Shown here in pieces: positions 10,990 to 21,325 of a stretch of DNA of 64,000 bases. Within the stretch, counting starts at the first letter, position 1; each line of letters begins with the position of its first letter. The notes below the pieces were generated by a model, which did no database searches, had not been told where the DNA came from, and saw only the letters and a list, made by a program, of their open reading frames with translations. The stretch comes from Tigriopus japonicus. Taxonomy: Eukaryota > Arthropoda > Copepoda > Harpacticoida > Harpacticidae. The position numbers and the translations under genes were made by a program. The stretch spans positions 6,634,902-6,698,901 of the forward strand of contig CM021316.1 of assembly GCA_010645155.1 (NCBI GenBank), in the 5' to 3' direction.

Positions 10990-11929
10990 TATTATCAAAA
11001 TAATCCTTTATGTGGAATTTTCTACGTCAAATCACTCAATACCATACAAGGTTGAGTTTTTCTCTGAAAACGAGATGTATGATTTATGTTTTGATTGAAC
11101 CTGTAATTTACAAACAACACTCCTGTTGTTGCTTTTGGTCCTGTTGGAAACAACTAGCATATTATGTGCACGCAAATCAATTCCTTTCCATTCTTTAATC
11201 TGTCAAGTGTTTGATTGGAACCAATCATTGCCAATAATTGCTAGAGTGGCAAAAAAACACCAAAAAATAGCCTTGATATTTGAAAACTGAAAAAATGAAA
11301 TATTTCAAAATGGTTTGTTGAGTGCTACGTAAATAACACCTGACATGAGTATAAAATCGAGACCCGTAATTCTGACTTGATTTCTTCGTTTTTTAATCAG
11401 GCCAGGAAACCCTCAAAGGGTATTTATACTATTATAAAGGTTATCCTTGATCAGGTGCGTTGACATGCAATCTTGTTGCACAAACTGCGCTTTGACACAT
11501 TGCAAAATTCAACTGATATAGTTTACCGTGAATAGATCAATAAATATATCCCTATAGTGTAAATAGTCATGCTCGAGGACAGTCTCTGTACATAAGCTGC
11601 GTTTAAAAGGCAGCTTATGTACTAAGACCACAAACTACCCCCAGACTTCTCAATTCTAGCTAAGCAGGCAGACCGCCGTGACAGTGCGGAGATCCGTGAC
11701 CTCTAGATGACGCAGGCTGTATTTTCTGAATTGACTCTGAGAATCGAACTTCAAAAAGGATATTTGCGTTACAAACACGGTGGCGCACTCTATGACATTC
11801 CTTATGAAACCATCATTTTTACCAATGTTGTTAGGTAATCCCTCATAGAGGGCGGTTTTGTCGACGTCAAAATTGAGATATCTCTATTTTATTTATCTAT
11901 GACTAAGACATAGACTTCCCTGTTGTTGG
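10990..11929. other. Non-coding, repeat fragments
   Basis: No gene seen. A small hairpin (tacataagctgc..aaaaggcagcttatgta) occurs at about 11588-11630 and belongs to the dispersed motif family also found near 5490, 7090, 13940 and 15280. Confidence 0.4.
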
Positions 11930-12370
11930 ACTGCGATGACAGCTTCAAATTTTATCAACCTTGCTGCCATTAACGAGAATGTGTTTTACTGTTCAAGAGT
12001 TGGCCTTGATATCACAAAGAATTTGCCTCCCAATTTTCGCTCAATGGAACGACGGAATCAAAAGTTATGCGCACAGATCTGTGGTTATGCGTCTTTGAAA
12101 TTTAGGCAAGCGTAGGTGGAAAACGAACTCGCTCTACCTCTTGTTGCAAGATCTTGCAACAAGAGGTAGAACGAGCCAAGAACTTCTTGAACGCGTTCAT
12201 TATCCGCCTACGCTTGCCTAAATTTCAAAGACGCATAACTTTTGATTCCGTCGTTCCATTGAGCGAAAATTGGTGGACATATTTCTTGTTACGTAAAACA
12301 CAGCTCCTAAAAAATATGACATATGCTCTTGAATGGGAGCAAAGATGTTAAATTCAAATATCACCACCGT
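11930..12370. mobile_element. Foldback element, near-perfect inner palindrome
   Basis: Palindrome centred at about 12151 in CTTGTTGCAAGATCTTGCAAC. The arms stay similar outward through the AATTTAGGCAAGCGTAG and CGACGGAATCAAAAGTTATGC words to about 220 bases each side, becoming more diverged at the ends. No coding capacity. It shares the TCAAAAGTTATG motif with the element at 9553-9994, suggesting a common family. Boundaries are approximate. Confidence 0.65.
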
Positions 12371-12376
12371 CTAGGC

Positions 12377-12619
12377 TAGGAGCCGGCAACCGGTGGGCCA
12401 AGGCCCAAATTTGGGCCCAATGGTGATCGTTGGCGGCCAGGAGCTATGGAGAAAGTCCAAAATAGTGGGCCCGAGATCCATCCATAGTACTGTCCTCGTG
12501 GGTCCAAAGTAGATCGCTTATTTGTGGGCCCCTGAACCTGCCAATGCTTGTTTGGTGGGCCCCTGGCAACATGAATCAAAATTCGTGGACCTTGACCCAG
12601 AAGTGGTCGCCGACCTCTG
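12377..12619. mobile_element. hAT-like MITE, 'gggcccac' family
   Basis: The ends are TAGGAGCCGGCAAC and GTCGCCGACCTCTG, which are inverted. The flanks gtctaggc (12369-12376) and gtctaggt (12620-12627) are an 8-base duplication with one mismatch. The interior repeats GTGGGCCC/GGGCCCAC-type words. Two relatives lie at 18293-18513 and about 61540-61735. Confidence 0.75.
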
Positions 12620-12689
12620 GTCTAGGTAATACTGTGGTCTATGACTAAGAATATGCTGGAGGATGGTTCAATCTCAACTACTGGATGTC

Positions 12690-12820
12690 TTACAAAAAAA
12701 ATATTGGTTGACAAAACAAAACAATAAACTGGTTTGAAACCAATTCCCAGAGGCCGCTCATTGTACTGTTTTACTAACCAAGTGATCGGGCGTAAGACTT
12801 CAAATAGTCTAGATATCTAT
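12690..12820. mobile_element. Second copy of the short MITE seen at 6.7 kb
   Basis: The core AATAAACTGGTTTG..CAATTCCCAGAG and the TTTTACTAACCAAGTGATCGGG right arm match the 6705-6865 element with several substitutions, so this is an older or different-age copy. Confidence 0.6.
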
Positions 12821-12844
12821 GAATAGCTGTTCATACTATAATTT

Positions 12845-12935
12845 GGTATACTTAAGTCATTTGAATTAGTGCACTTAAAATCCCAGCTTATAGATCGGAT
12901 GTTAAGTGCACTAATTCAAATGGCTCAAGAATACT
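12845..12935. repeat. Small palindrome of a dispersed motif
   Basis: The left arm ACTTAAGTCATTTGAATTAG and the right arm CTAATTCAAATGGCTCAAG form a hairpin around 'cccagcttatagatcgg'. Single arms of the same motif recur near 7185, 15170 and 15340. Confidence 0.6.
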
Positions 12936-12987
12936 ATTGATATGTTTGGAGTTTTCTGTGTCACCATTTTTGACTTGGAGTTTACGC

Positions 12988-13764
12988 CAGCGTTGCCAGG
13001 TCCTAAAGAAGATTTGCAACCAAAGTTCAGGTCCAAAGTTGCCTTTTGGCGGCCAAAAATGATGAAAGTTGACACTTAGCAACCTTTTGTTCTAGTTTCT
13101 AGGTTATCGATTTCAAAAAGAAATTGCATGTTTAAGTAGCACTTCTGAGCACATATTTGCAAAAAAGTGAATGGGCGCGCAATGATGCAAATTGAAATGA
13201 TGTGACGAACCAAAAGTTAATCAGGAAAAATAGTTTCGCGCAATTGAATAACGCGCAACCCAGGTATGCTTAGGTTCATGGACTTAATTCCAATTCAATC
13301 CCTATCTAGTGGATATTTGCCTCAAATGGCGGCGCCATGTTAAACCCAGAATGGGGTTTGATGGATTGAAAATGCAGAAGATTCAACCATGGTGAGTGAT
13401 GAAAATATAAACGTATCCAAGGAATCAGATAACTTGCATTAGAAATTTTTATTCTACTGTTTTAGCGGTGAACAGACATTTTTCTTATTTCAGATTTAAA
13501 AAAAAAAACATTTTCTCATCCCCTTCCCAAATATCATTAGTTTTATCATTATTGATGGATAAATCTTGACATGTGTTAAAAACATTGGTCTAAGCCCACT
13601 TACACCCAGTAAATTCACAATCTCCCTTTCAAGGCTAAATGATCATTGAAAATTTGGTGGCCATTTTTCCCCGGCTGTTACCTATTTTTCCCCATGTTTA
13701 TTAGATTTTCAAGGTTGCTTTTTTTAGAAATTTTGACCGCCGTCGCGGCCTTTTGGCAACACTG
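12988..13764. mobile_element. hAT-like non-autonomous element with CAG(C/T)GTTGCCA ends
   Basis: The left end is CAGCGTTGCCAGG and the right end is TTTTGGCAACACTG. They are flanked by gtttacgc (12980-12987) and gtttacgt (13765-13772), an 8-base duplication with one mismatch. No transposase frame is seen in its 777 bases. The ends are a different subfamily from the TAGGGAC elements. Confidence 0.7.
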
Positions 13765-14094
13765 GTTTACGTCCCCTGCCTTTTGATGAGCCTAGATACG
13801 TTAAGTTTTCTGGCCCAGAGATATAAACAAGGGCCAATATCGCAACCCTGCCATAAATCATCTTGAAACACATCAGTAGAGAATACCAAAGAATATCCAT
13901 GGTTGAGAGAATAGTCTTAGCTTAGCCAAGGAAATTGCAAGCACATAAGCAGCCTTTTAAACGCACCTTATTATAAAGACTACACTTGAGCATGGCTTCT
14001 TTGACTTATAATGCTTTGGTATTTTTGATCCATGCAAATTAGCGTGGTTAACATCTGACTTTATGTTTGAATCCCTAATGCTCAATCCCTAAAG

Positions 14095-14890
14095 GATGGC
14101 TCATAATTATCTAGACTACTGGATGTCTAACCACCAACATGAAAAATAGTTTTAGTATAATTGATTTTACTCGAGTATGGTTATTTCTATTGTACTTTAC
14201 TCAACTTCCACTATACTTCCAAATGCCCTCATTAACTTACCTTTAGACTGAGTGTGTGCAGCAGGCAGTATCATGGGAACATAATAAAACAAAGGAGAAA
14301 TTACCATTTTTCAAGTAAAATCTCAACACATGAGGTGCCATCTCCGAGTCACCGTAATCAAGCAGGATTATTGCTTCTCTGTTCTATTGATATTTTACTA
14401 AATGTCTGGTGGACACAACCTTGTACCTCAAGAGAAATTCAAAAATTCAAAAACGTACTTTTGAGTTGGGATGTTAAATGGCTTTTTCTCGTCATTCTGT
14501 GAATAATGGATTCACTCTTCAAAAGAATATTGTCAAGTGTGGGGTTCGAACCCACGCACACATACGTGTACCAGAGCTTAAATCTGGCGCCTTAGACCGC
14601 TCGGCCAACTTGACTTCTTTCATCGAAAGCGTAATTTACTTAAAAAATTATTTAGTAACGGCAAGAAAAGGCAATTTAGTACGTGAATATTGTAAGTAAA
14701 CCACATATACCATTTTTTTTGTCCCTCTTTCAAGTGGAAAAAAACATTGCTTTAATTCGTGTTTGCTTAATTAACATCTACCTCAATGATTAGATTGTCT
14801 ACCGAGATCTGATACCAGCACCATAACCTAAATTATTTCCATTACCCAAAAGTATTTCTATTACAATTAAAAACATTAGTACTACAAGTG
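14095..14890 (-). repeat. Inverted duplication, arm B (carries tRNA-Leu; empty transposon site)
   Basis: Reverse-complement partner of 1190-1288 plus 4415-5095. At 14818-14830 (read on the minus strand TTAGGTTATGGTGCTGGTATC) it is continuous across the point where arm A carries the 3.1-kb element, so it serves as a paralogous empty site. The homology ends at about 14890, next to the stop codon of the exon at 14882-14992. Confidence 0.75.
14532..14614 (-). tRNA. tRNA-Leu (anticodon UAA)
   Basis: Read on the minus strand this is the same 83-base class II tRNA as at 4602-4684, with acceptor GTCAAGT/ACTTGAC, anticodon loop TTTAAGC, a long variable arm and T arm GTGGGTTCGAACCCCAC. It differs from the first copy at only two positions (GAGCGGT against GAGTGGT in the A box, and TATGTG against TAAGTG in the variable arm). 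The flanks are more diverged, which suggests selection on both genes. Confidence 0.95.
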
Positions 14891-14992
14891 GTTCTTTCGC
14901 ATCCGTTCCAATATTTCCTTTTTCGCCTTGGGCGATTCCACCGCACCTGCCTTCTTTCCGTCAATGTGTTCTTTAAGCCACTTAAATGGTTC
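14882..14992 (-). CDS. Probable terminal exon of an unidentified protein
   Basis: On the minus strand a polypyrimidine stretch and CAG acceptor precede 36 codons and a TAG stop. The peptide begins EPFKWLKEHIDGKKAG and ends KEILERMRKNHL. It is Lys/Glu-rich and helix-like, and codon use looks coding. Upstream exons would lie above 15000, but I could not find one there by eye. It sits at the edge of the inverted duplication. It could be a real last exon with a long intron, or a fragment captured in a rearrangement. I do not recognise the family. Confidence 0.4.
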   Translation of the reverse strand, partial: EPFKWLKEHIDGKKAGAVESPKAKKEILERMRKNHL

Positions 14993-16183
14993 CTGAGGAC
15001 AGTAAATACATAAAAAACACGACATTAGAACTTGGGAGTTCATTCAAAATACTTATTAATGTGAGCGATATTTCCATTGAAATGACTGATTGAAGGTTGG
15101 TCTACCCGTAAAGTAATTGAACAAATATGCGGAAAATATTAATGTTCAAAATCATGACACTCTCTACTCAAGCCATTTGAATGAGAGCACTCACCTCAAC
15201 ATCTGAGCTTATACATGTATATGTATATAGCCAAAGTTTGAGCAAAAAGCTCAAGTAAAGTCTCACTATATAGGCTACGCTTAAAAGAGAGCTTTTGTAC
15301 CACTAATGGTAATCTTTATTATGCTTTGGCATACTCGAGCTAATTGAATTAGTGTACTGGTAGTTAACAGTTAACATCTGACTTAAAAGGATAGAACAAA
15401 GACACCTGAATAAAATAACAAACAAACATTTTCAAAGAACTTTGATGACCTTGATTTGAAGACTTGCCAGCAATTCAAGATACAAGGCCGTCGTTTCTGT
15501 CAAAAATGGAGGGAAACTTTGAAAACTTTTTCACTGCTTCCATGACCAGCAAAACTAGGACTTGTTAGTAATTGTGGTCCCTACTTTATTTAAACAAAAC
15601 ATCTGCGAAAAAAATCTTGGATCAAATACGCATTGTTCTGGGCATATGACATTATATTGACATAAAGTGCACTTTCTTTTTCGTGCTAGCATCCGTCAAA
15701 GATAAATTGGTGCCAATTGATTGTGTATGATTGGCTTGGAGATATGTACATAAGAATGAATGTGATTTTTGTATTTTGAGAGATCTGCAGGAGAGGATGT
15801 TTGATAAGAAACTTGTTTAGAGATGTCTATTTTTAGGTGGATTACACGAAAGAAACAATTGCTCTGAAGTAAGAATGCCAGAGGTATGTTTTTTAATATC
15901 TTCCTTTTTGCGACATTCAGCAAAAAGATAAAGCTTAAAAAATTTGAGATTTAATCATGCCTAAGAAAAAACGCTTTCTTATTTCAAGAACATAATGGTC
16001 CACTAATATCGGATATCTTTCAAGATGTGACGAAGGCAGCATTCTAGCGTAGCTTCAAGTTTAATTAGGAATGTTCTATGTACCATCTTGAGGGGATAAT
16101 GAGCGACAAAGCCAATATTGGGTGAAAGTTTTCCAAAGCTAGTGGACTCAATCTGTACCATAAAACTCACTCAGTTGAGAAAC
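14993..16183. other. Non-coding upstream of the ionotropic receptor
   Basis: No supported exon. Two directly repeated copies of the dispersed motif (tactcaagccatttgaat and atactcgagctaattgaatt, each followed by an aacatctga word) lie at 15165-15215 and 15335-15390. Confidence 0.4.
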
Positions 16184-19100
16184 ATGCTCTGCTTTGGACA
16201 CATAGGGATTCTCTTTTTGCTTTGTTTAAGCGAAGGAAACACGTCGATGACTTCAAAAGAGACTTCTCGATTTCTGGAGGCTCTCGTGAGAGAAGCAGTC
16301 TCTTCTCAATCTAATCCTTTGATCGGCATGGTCATCTCGGATGAGGATATTGAATTCAAAGGGTTGTTATGTCCTTCCGCGCTGATTCAAGTGATTTACG
16401 TCTCTTCTGTTGAGAAGCTCAACTCGTTCACAGACTTTAGTATTCTGATCACAACGAACCTTTTCATATTGTCGGCCAGTGTGCGTCACATGATTCGGGA
16501 AAGTCCATCACTTTCAATATTTGCTCCAGTTCAATCCGAAGGGCAAATCCAAGCAATGGGCAAACGGCTAGGTCTTCTTTTCAATGCCAAAGTCTACTTC
16601 TACCAACAAAAAGGAAAACTGAACGCTTGGAAGTGCAATGACTAGTCTTTTTTTTGATGGCAGCTTATTATAAATGGGCCATAAAGCTGGGTAAAGAATA
16701 GTATTGCCATAAACATAATGGCAAATACTATCTCCTTCTCTGTGCAAAAGCTGAATCTTCATACATATCGCCATCATGTACCGTTTACTTGGAAAGCGCT
16801 TGTCGAAATTAACAATCATGGCTTTGCAACTCAACTCAAAATGTGTTGCTTTATTTCGCCTAACATGTAAGTTTGAATCATATTAAAAAATGCATTTAGA
16901 TTGCAAGGGCTTAGATCTGATTGTTTTGATTCGCATTTCAGCTTTACAAAACAATTCTCGTTCATCTGATTTCGCAAAATTCGAACTATTTGAACATTTG
17001 CCGATTTCATAATTTGTGATGAATATTATAGCAAATAATATCAGCCTTTCAAGCCTCAAAATGGCAAATAAAAACGGTCGAAGCGCCAAAAAACCACTTA
17101 AATTAGCTCATGAAATGGCAAATAACTCCCAAAAAGAAGCCCCTTACCCAAAATAGACCATATATTTTGTTACAAAATTGATCTTCATCACACGTTTGTA
17201 TTTATATTTGCAAGATGATTTCATAAACATCGTAACACAAAAAATCAATTAACACCAGGGTTTCAGTTTTCCTTGTCGCCTCTCAGAGCTCAGCTTTCAA
17301 ATCTACGAGGTGTTTGATTGTCTGGACTCATCAGGTTGCTTGGTGAACTTAATTGGACAATGGACCCCAACCCAGGGAATGATGTTCCTGGAACTGGATA
17401 ACACAATCTGGAACCGGAGAACCAATCTTCGTGGCAAGCAAATCACCGTAACCTCTGAAACCAGCCTTCCGTACAGTCTTGTGGTCAATGAACAATCTCT
17501 GGTTAGTAACAACGTAGACGAGATTCTACATGGAGTTTATCCCGATATCTTAAGAGAACTTCAGACGATCCTGAATTTCACGCTTCAATTCCAAAAGAAC
17601 AAGGACGTAGGCAAATGGGGAACTCTGAACTCAAAAGGCTTTTGGAACGGAATGGTCAGGATGATTCTGGAACATGAGGCTGATATGGCTGTGTCAAATT
17701 TTGCCATGACCTTGGAAAGAAGCGGAGTGGTGGACTTTTCAATCACTTTTGACTCAGACGTGACCAAAATGTTCATACAACGCCCAAGACGAGACCAGAC
17801 TTGGAGCCTTTTCTTGGAAGTGTTTGACATCTGGTTTTGGATCTTCATATTATTCACGGCAATTGTCTTAGCTGTGGCCTTTAAGGTGGTGTTTTTGATG
17901 AAATCCAAGAAAGATGGAGCTCCATTCATCATGGCCAACGTCACATTGGCTCTTTTACAACAGAATCTTTTCATCCAACCCTCTGGCTATGCTTGTCGTC
18001 TTTTGATCTTGGTCTCTTGTTTGTGGGGGTTTGTCACTCATGCATCCTACAATGCGACGCTCACGTCAGTTTTGAGGTACGACATTGCAAACAAAAAGGT
18101 TATTTCTGTTATTTAGAGCACACGCCACAAATTTACGAGAAAATGTTACTAATAATAGGACACTGTCCTGAAACGTACCTGACATGAACTCCTTTCATTG
18201 CATGTCGAGTTGGATCGAAACCATCTCAATTTTAATTGAGCTAATCAAAATTAGAAAAAAGTAATGTATGTAGAAACTTCAGTGACTCTAGGTCAGGGGT
18301 TGGCAACCACTTTAGAGTTTTAGCCCACCTGATTTGACTAGTTTGCTCAGGGGTCCACAAAACAGAATTAAATAAGTTTAGGAGCCCACAATTGAACAAT
18401 CACAGAGCTTTGGGCCCACAAGTTCAGTACAATGGATGGCTTTCGGGCTCACGTTTTTGAAATTTCCCCATGGCTCCTGGGCCCACCAAAAATCACACCA
18501 GTTGCCGACCCATACTCTAGGAGCTGTTGCTCCATCAATAAATAGAATGAAGAAAAAGATCTAGTGATATTTTAAGACTGCTTGAAAAGTACTTTTGCGT
18601 GTCAATCGACTTTTCTTGACGCAAAAATTAGCTACAATTTGTTGAATTGTTGATTGAAGGCCATTAATTGCCAGCAAATGCGGTATGTTTTGGGGGAGGT
18701 TAAGGCATTTGAGCGTGACAATTGTGTTATTTACGTAAACAAGCAGTAATTTCCATCGCAAATCAACAACTCGCGTAAAAAACTAGTGTAAGCTGATTCT
18801 GTGTAGTAGAAATAGTTTTGGATGGAAAGACAGAGCTATGTTGGTCCGATGGGAAAACTAATGGTCGTTAATGGTTGAAGCGTTTATACCTAGGGGTTAT
18901 CACGCCTATTTCCCATCTACGCATCTCTAGGGGATTTGACCTTGAATAATAGGAATCATCGCCATTCAGCAATCTATCGCTACACTCAACGAGAGACTAG
19001 AAAATGCCCATCAGAAAGCAATTAGGAAGGGGGATCTTGTGCCCATCCCATGTGCGTGATTGGGAGTACCGCCAGATTACGGACTAAAAGTGTTCTTTTT

Positions 19101-20921
19101 TTGTTTGCTACGTAGTCTGAACGCAACTTGAAATCTTTGTTCTGAGAGAGGCTTGCCTAGTGCACTGTTATGAGTAGGGACGGGTAAAAAGTGCAAATCA
19201 AAAGAAGCTTTTGGTTACCAAAAGTTGCACAAAAATCAGCCCAAAATCGTAAAATAAAATGCAGAAAAAGGTCAAAAGCGCAAATAAAAACCAAAAAAGC
19301 GCAAATAAAACAGATAAAAGCAAAAAAAACCCTGAAATTTCTGAGACAAAAAGCTTGATACCTTCTTGTCATCTGCTTGTTATTTTTCAATATTGAAGAG
19401 CAAAATTTAGATATTGAAGTAGTAGTAATCAATACTATAATAGCCTACGCTGGGAGCCGTAAAATCAGATTTAGTTTTCAAATTTGCAAAAAAATATTCT
19501 TCCAAAAGTAAACATTTTCAAAGAAGAAATAGCAAACTCTCAACAATTTGTTCATTTTAGGCCGAATTCGTAAAAAATCGTGCAAATAAAGGCGGAAAGT
19601 GCAAAAACGCAAATAAATGTGTTTGTTACCAAAAATATTTTTACACTTTTTGCCCGTCCCTAGTTATGAGTTACAGTGCACTCACGAAGGCTGTCCAAGG
19701 ACTTGAAAAGAGTACATTAAAAAAACTCAATAAAAACCACGCCGTGTGGTTGATACGTCTGTCTTTAACTTGAAATTTACTGTTGTGGGTCCAAATAACT
19801 TATTATTCTGATTAACAAATTAAATATATTACCTAATTAAATATTCTCTCTTCCACAAAATATTTAGACCAAGCTAGGCAATGCCGTTATTCGAACCACC
19901 AATGGACTTAGCCTTGATGTATTCAAGCAGGTTTTCGAAACGAAGTTTTTTGGCCCCTTTAAATGGTTTAAAGGGTGAGTTTGCAAAATAATGCAAATTA
20001 AAAAAAAAAAAACTCTAAACACAAAAGCCAATCGAGAAAGGACATTGTTCCAAAATTGGAGGTTCGTCAGAAAACTTCCATAAAAATCAATTTGTTATAG
20101 AAACCAACTTCTGAATGGCTAACTACAAAATGAAGAAAAAGAACTGGATAATTTTGAGCCGTTTTCAATCTTGACCAACGACCTGATCAAAACCTTCATC
20201 AAAAGCGCTTGATTATTGATGCAGCTAGAAATGTCCTTGTGTCAGTCTACTAGCTACGGATCCTCGCCCATTTTTTCGTCTAGAGTATTTTTAAAAAGTT
20301 GTGCCCACTGACTTTCCTTTGTGTTACAGCGTGGATCGTCGACTTCCAAAAATCGAGAAATTGGAAGACGTCCAAAAGCAAGGCCTCAATCTTTTGGTGT
20401 GGTCAGGATCCGCATCAGAACAATACTTTTCATCATCCACAATGGGAACCTTGGAACATGATCTATACAAGAACAACTTGAGCCCGATGCCCGATATACA
20501 ATCGGGGCTCCGGAAGCTATTGATCTCTGACAAAAATGTCTACTTTGGAACACGAAGAGATTTCTTTGGCGTCATCTTCGAGAGCGATCCAAAGCAATTG
20601 TGTAATGTTATCTCGCCATCAACTTCTTTCAAAGAAAACACTATGGGCTTCATCTGGAAAAAACGCTTCGCATTCGCCGAAGTTATAAACCATCACTTGC
20701 GAATTATGTTCCAAACTGGTATCATTGATCAGATCTTTAAACGATGGATGCCTGAGCACATAGGACACGTGAATTGCAACGAAGATGAGGGCTTGACCAT
20801 CGGATACCAACAGTTGGGGGGCATTTTTATGGTCTTGGGAGCCTCTTGTATTTTAGCTGTCTTGATATGTATATTTGAAAACCTCCTCACTCGGTTAGAC
20901 CTGACAGCAAAACATAATTAA
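16184..20921 (+). CDS. Ionotropic receptor (variant glutamate-receptor family)
   Basis: Three exons, 16184-16632, 17267-18076 and 20330-20921, with every junction in phase 2, give 616 residues. Exon 1 starts at the in-frame ATG with a signal-peptide-like MLCFGHIGILFLLCL. Exon 2 carries lobe S1 (GVYPDILRELQTILNFT), TM1 (IWFWIFILFTAIVLAVAF), a pore-loop region and TM2 ending SYNATLTSVL, which corresponds to the SYTANLAAFL-type motif of iGluRs. Exon 3 carries lobe S2 (LPKIEKLEDVQKQGLNLLV onward) and TM3 (GIFMVLGASCILAVLICIF). Family knowledge says such receptors are ligand-gated cation channels at the surface of chemosensory or other neurons. No canonical glutamate-binding arginine is obvious, as is common for divergent IRs. 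The exon 1 donor (AA|GTGCAA) is weak and is the least certain junction. Intron 2 holds two hAT-like MITEs. Confidence 0.85.
18293..18513. mobile_element. hAT-like MITE in the receptor's intron 2
   Basis: The ends are TCAGGGGTTGGCAACC and GTTGCCGACCCAT, with perfect 8-base flanks actctagg at 18285-18292 and 18514-18521. The interior has repeated gcccac/gggctc words like the copies at 12377 and 61.5 kb. Confidence 0.8.
19175..19662. mobile_element. hAT-like MITE, TAGGGACGGG family, in the receptor's intron 2
   Basis: The ends are TAGGGACGGGTAAAAAGTGC and TTTTTGCCCGTCCCTA, with perfect 8-base flanks gttatgag at 19167-19174 and 19663-19670. Subterminal repeats of GCAAATAAA type occur at both ends (about 19280-19320 and 19580-19620). 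It is 488 bases long with no coding capacity, and is a short relative of 2937-4152. Confidence 0.88.
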
Positions 20922-20939
20922 TGTTAAGCTTTGCCTTCT

Positions 20940-20945
20940 AATAAA
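20940..20945 (+). terminator. Polyadenylation signal of the receptor gene
   Basis: AATAAA 19 bases after the stop codon, on the coding strand. Confidence 0.6.
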
Positions 20946-21325
20946 ATGTAGAGAATATTCGGTGTACCGAATATAGTATACTTTATACCGGTATAAAGGA
21001 AGAAATCGGAGTTATGGGAATCATAACGACAAAGCTGAAGTTAGAATTAATTATTATTACATATCTTTGATGAGATATATTTGATTTGCAATCTTGTGAA
21101 TGATTGGGCTCCATAGAGGAATCTACATTTTTTGTTTAGACATGAAGAAACCAATAATCGGACTAACTCTAGCGGGGCGGGTAAAGGTGGTCAATATGGT
21201 TAATTACTTGTAACGATGAGCTGGGAAGAGCCAAAGACCATTTTCAAAAAAATACTGGCACTGCATGATCAATCTTTTTCTAGAGTTCAAATAAAGAAGA
21301 AATGAAATGACTGCTCAGATGTGCT

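Noticed and set aside
19867..19980. An open segment bounded by AG and GT in the receptor intron, encoding FETKFFGPFKWFKG
   Set aside because: Splicing it after exon 2 puts a stop within four codons, while exon 2 joins 20330 directly in phase with the expected family sequence. Mentioned only as a possible poison exon.
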